From assembly GCA_028871595.1 (NCBI GenBank), contig JAGWMT010000052.1, positions 1-15,606 on the forward strand: a stretch of 15,606 nt of DNA. The letters are read 5' to 3'. The position numbers and the translations under genes are program-made. The notes under the pieces were generated by a model that was not told where the DNA came from, did not search any database, and worked only from the letters and a program-made list of their open reading frames with translations. The first letter of the stretch is position 1; each line of letters begins with the position of its first letter. Positions 14,708-15,606 of this stretch are shown one piece after another. Source of the stretch: Elusimicrobiota bacterium. Its GTDB lineage: Bacteria; Elusimicrobiota; Elusimicrobia; UBA1565; UBA9628.

Positions 14708-15508
14708 ATGCGCGTCAACGCCGTCTACGCCTCGCGCGAGCCGAATCGAGCGGCCGTCGTGTTGGAGGCGCTGCAAAGCGTCGGGATCACGGTGACCGTC
14801 GCGCAGCGCGCCAAGGAAGTCCAGGGACTCCTCGCCCATCGCGGCTGCGACCTTCTGCTGGTCGGCCAGAAACTGGTGGATGAGGACGGCGTGGAGTTCG
14901 TGAAGTCCCTGCGCACGAAGGGGCCGGCCAAGCAGCTTCCCATCGTGGCGCTCGTCGAGCACGCCGACCAGCCGACCGTGAGCGCCGGCCCGACGAAGCA
15001 CGCGTATGCCCTGTTCGGGAAAGGCGGCCCCGCCCAGGCGGCCTCGGCGCCCGCGTCGGCCAAAGACAAGGTGTCTTTGCGCCTGGCGTTCTTCCAGGCC
15101 GGGGCCGACGAGTGCCTGTCCATGAACTGGGACGTCGCGGAGTGCCTGGCCCGGATCAAGGCCGTCCTGCGGCGCACGCAGGCCAGCGCGCCCGAGGAAC
15201 TGATCAAGATGGGGGAGATCGAGCTGAACCTGACCAGCTACACCCTCCACGTCAGCGGCAAGCGCGTGCCGCTCACCTCCAAGGAGTTGGATCTCCTCTA
15301 CGTCTTCCTGAGCTCCGCCAATCGCGTCCTGTCGCGTCCGTACCTGATCGAGCGCGTCTGGGGCTACAACTATTTCGGGTCGCCGCGCACCGTGGATGTC
15401 CACGTGCGACGCCTGCGCGAGAAGCTGGCCGTCGCGGCCAAGTACATCACGACCATACCGTGCGTCGGCTACAAGCTGGTCCCGCCCGGCGGGGAAATGA
15501 GGAGATGA
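14708..15508 (+). CDS. OmpR-family winged-helix regulator with degenerate receiver domain
   Basis: A 266-residue protein. Residues ~1-155 have a response-regulator receiver outline (CDLLLVGQKLVDEDGVEFVKSLR; GADECLSMNWDVAECLARIKAVLRR) but lack the phosphorylation site. The N-terminal acidic pair is replaced (VYASREPN), the position of the acceptor Asp is Gly53 in LLLVGQ, and the usual Lys near GADxxLxKP is missing (LSMNW). An extra ~35-residue Ala/Lys/Gly-rich insert lies around 88-122. Residues ~165-260 are an intact OmpR/PhoB winged helix (VPLTSKELDLLYVFLSSANRVLSRPYLIERVWGYNYFGSPRTVDVHVRRLREKL, then GYKL). It should bind DNA but not be controlled by Asp phosphorylation. ATG 14708 is chosen, 7 nt after the previous stop; the frame opens further upstream but only by overlapping that gene. 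The next gene starts 1 nt after its stop. Confidence 0.88.
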   Translation: MRVNAVYASREPNRAAVVLEALQSVGITVTVAQRAKEVQGLLAHRGCDLLLVGQKLVDEDGVEFVKSLRTKGPAKQLPIVALVEHADQPTVSAGPTKHAYALFGKGGPAQAASAPASAKDKVSLRLAFFQAGADECLSMNWDVAECLARIKAVLRRTQASAPEELIKMGEIELNLTSYTLHVSGKRVPLTSKELDLLYVFLSSANRVLSRPYLIERVWGYNYFGSPRTVDVHVRRLREKLAVAAKYITTIPCVGYKLVPPGGEMRR

Positions 15509-15509
15509 C

Positions 15510-15606
15510 ATGACGAAGCTGCCGAAGCTGCTCATCATCGACGACGACGCCCATCTGCGCGAGAGCCTGGCCGAGGTGCTGGAGCTCGACGGATTCGAGT
15601 GCCATC
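15510..15606 (+). CDS. Response-regulator receiver protein (3' partial)
   Basis: The first 32 codons (MTKLPKLLIIDDDAHLRESL...) match the start of a CheY-like receiver, with the acidic triplet DDD at residues 11-13 intact, unlike the regulator before it. GAGGAG at 15499-15504 is 5 nt upstream of the ATG, and the start is 1 nt after the preceding stop. The gene runs off the window, so the acceptor Asp and any output domain cannot be seen. Confidence 0.85.
   Translation, partial: MTKLPKLLIIDDDAHLRESLAEVLELDGFECH

Overview
The window is a dense, GC-rich stretch from a diderm (double-membrane) bacterium. Every supported gene lies on the + strand. Most neighbours are 1-25 nt apart or overlap by 1-4 nt, so the genes form long operons. 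A PorV/PorQ-like outer-membrane protein next to a secreted protein with FlgD-type Ig modules and a T9SS-like C-terminus, together with a compact Tad (tight adherence / Flp pilus) locus, fits a deep-branching phylum such as Elusimicrobiota. That placement is an inference from gene content; no marker gene is present to prove it.

Region 1 (1-4397): a large secreted protein, open at its 5' end, is built from three alternating A/B pairs of FlgD-like Ig modules plus a C-terminal domain that resembles a type IX sorting signal. A PorV/PorQ-family beta-barrel gene overlaps its stop codon. The pair looks like a surface protein and an outer-membrane partner.

Region 2 (4419-13060): a Tad pilus locus. 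It opens with a near-consensus sigma70-type promoter whose predicted start point falls almost on the first ATG. Then come two Flp-like pilins, a perfect 14-bp stem-loop, a TadE-like pseudopilin, CpaB/RcpC, a very short CpaC-like secretin, a TadZ/CpaE-TadA/CpaF fusion ATPase, a TadB with a signal peptide and a large extra N-terminal domain, TadC, and a secreted TPR protein in the position of TadD. No prepilin peptidase (TadV/CpaA) or TadG is seen here, so these must lie elsewhere.

Region 3 (13064-15606): a regulatory tail. A membrane HAMP/PAS-like sensor without a kinase domain follows the TPR gene by 3 nt. After an 83-nt gap with a strong ribosome binding site come a small four- to five-helix membrane protein of unknown function, an OmpR-type winged-helix regulator whose receiver has lost its phosphorylation residues, and the first 32 codons of a receiver protein that keeps its acidic DDD motif.

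The parts most worth a second look are the reduced and fused architecture of the Tad machine (fused ATPases, mini-secretin, TadB with a periplasmic domain), the probably leaderless pilin promoter, the hairpin downstream of the pilins, and the apparently phosphorylation-independent sensor/regulator set next to it. No RNA genes, CRISPR arrays or insertion sequences were recognised.
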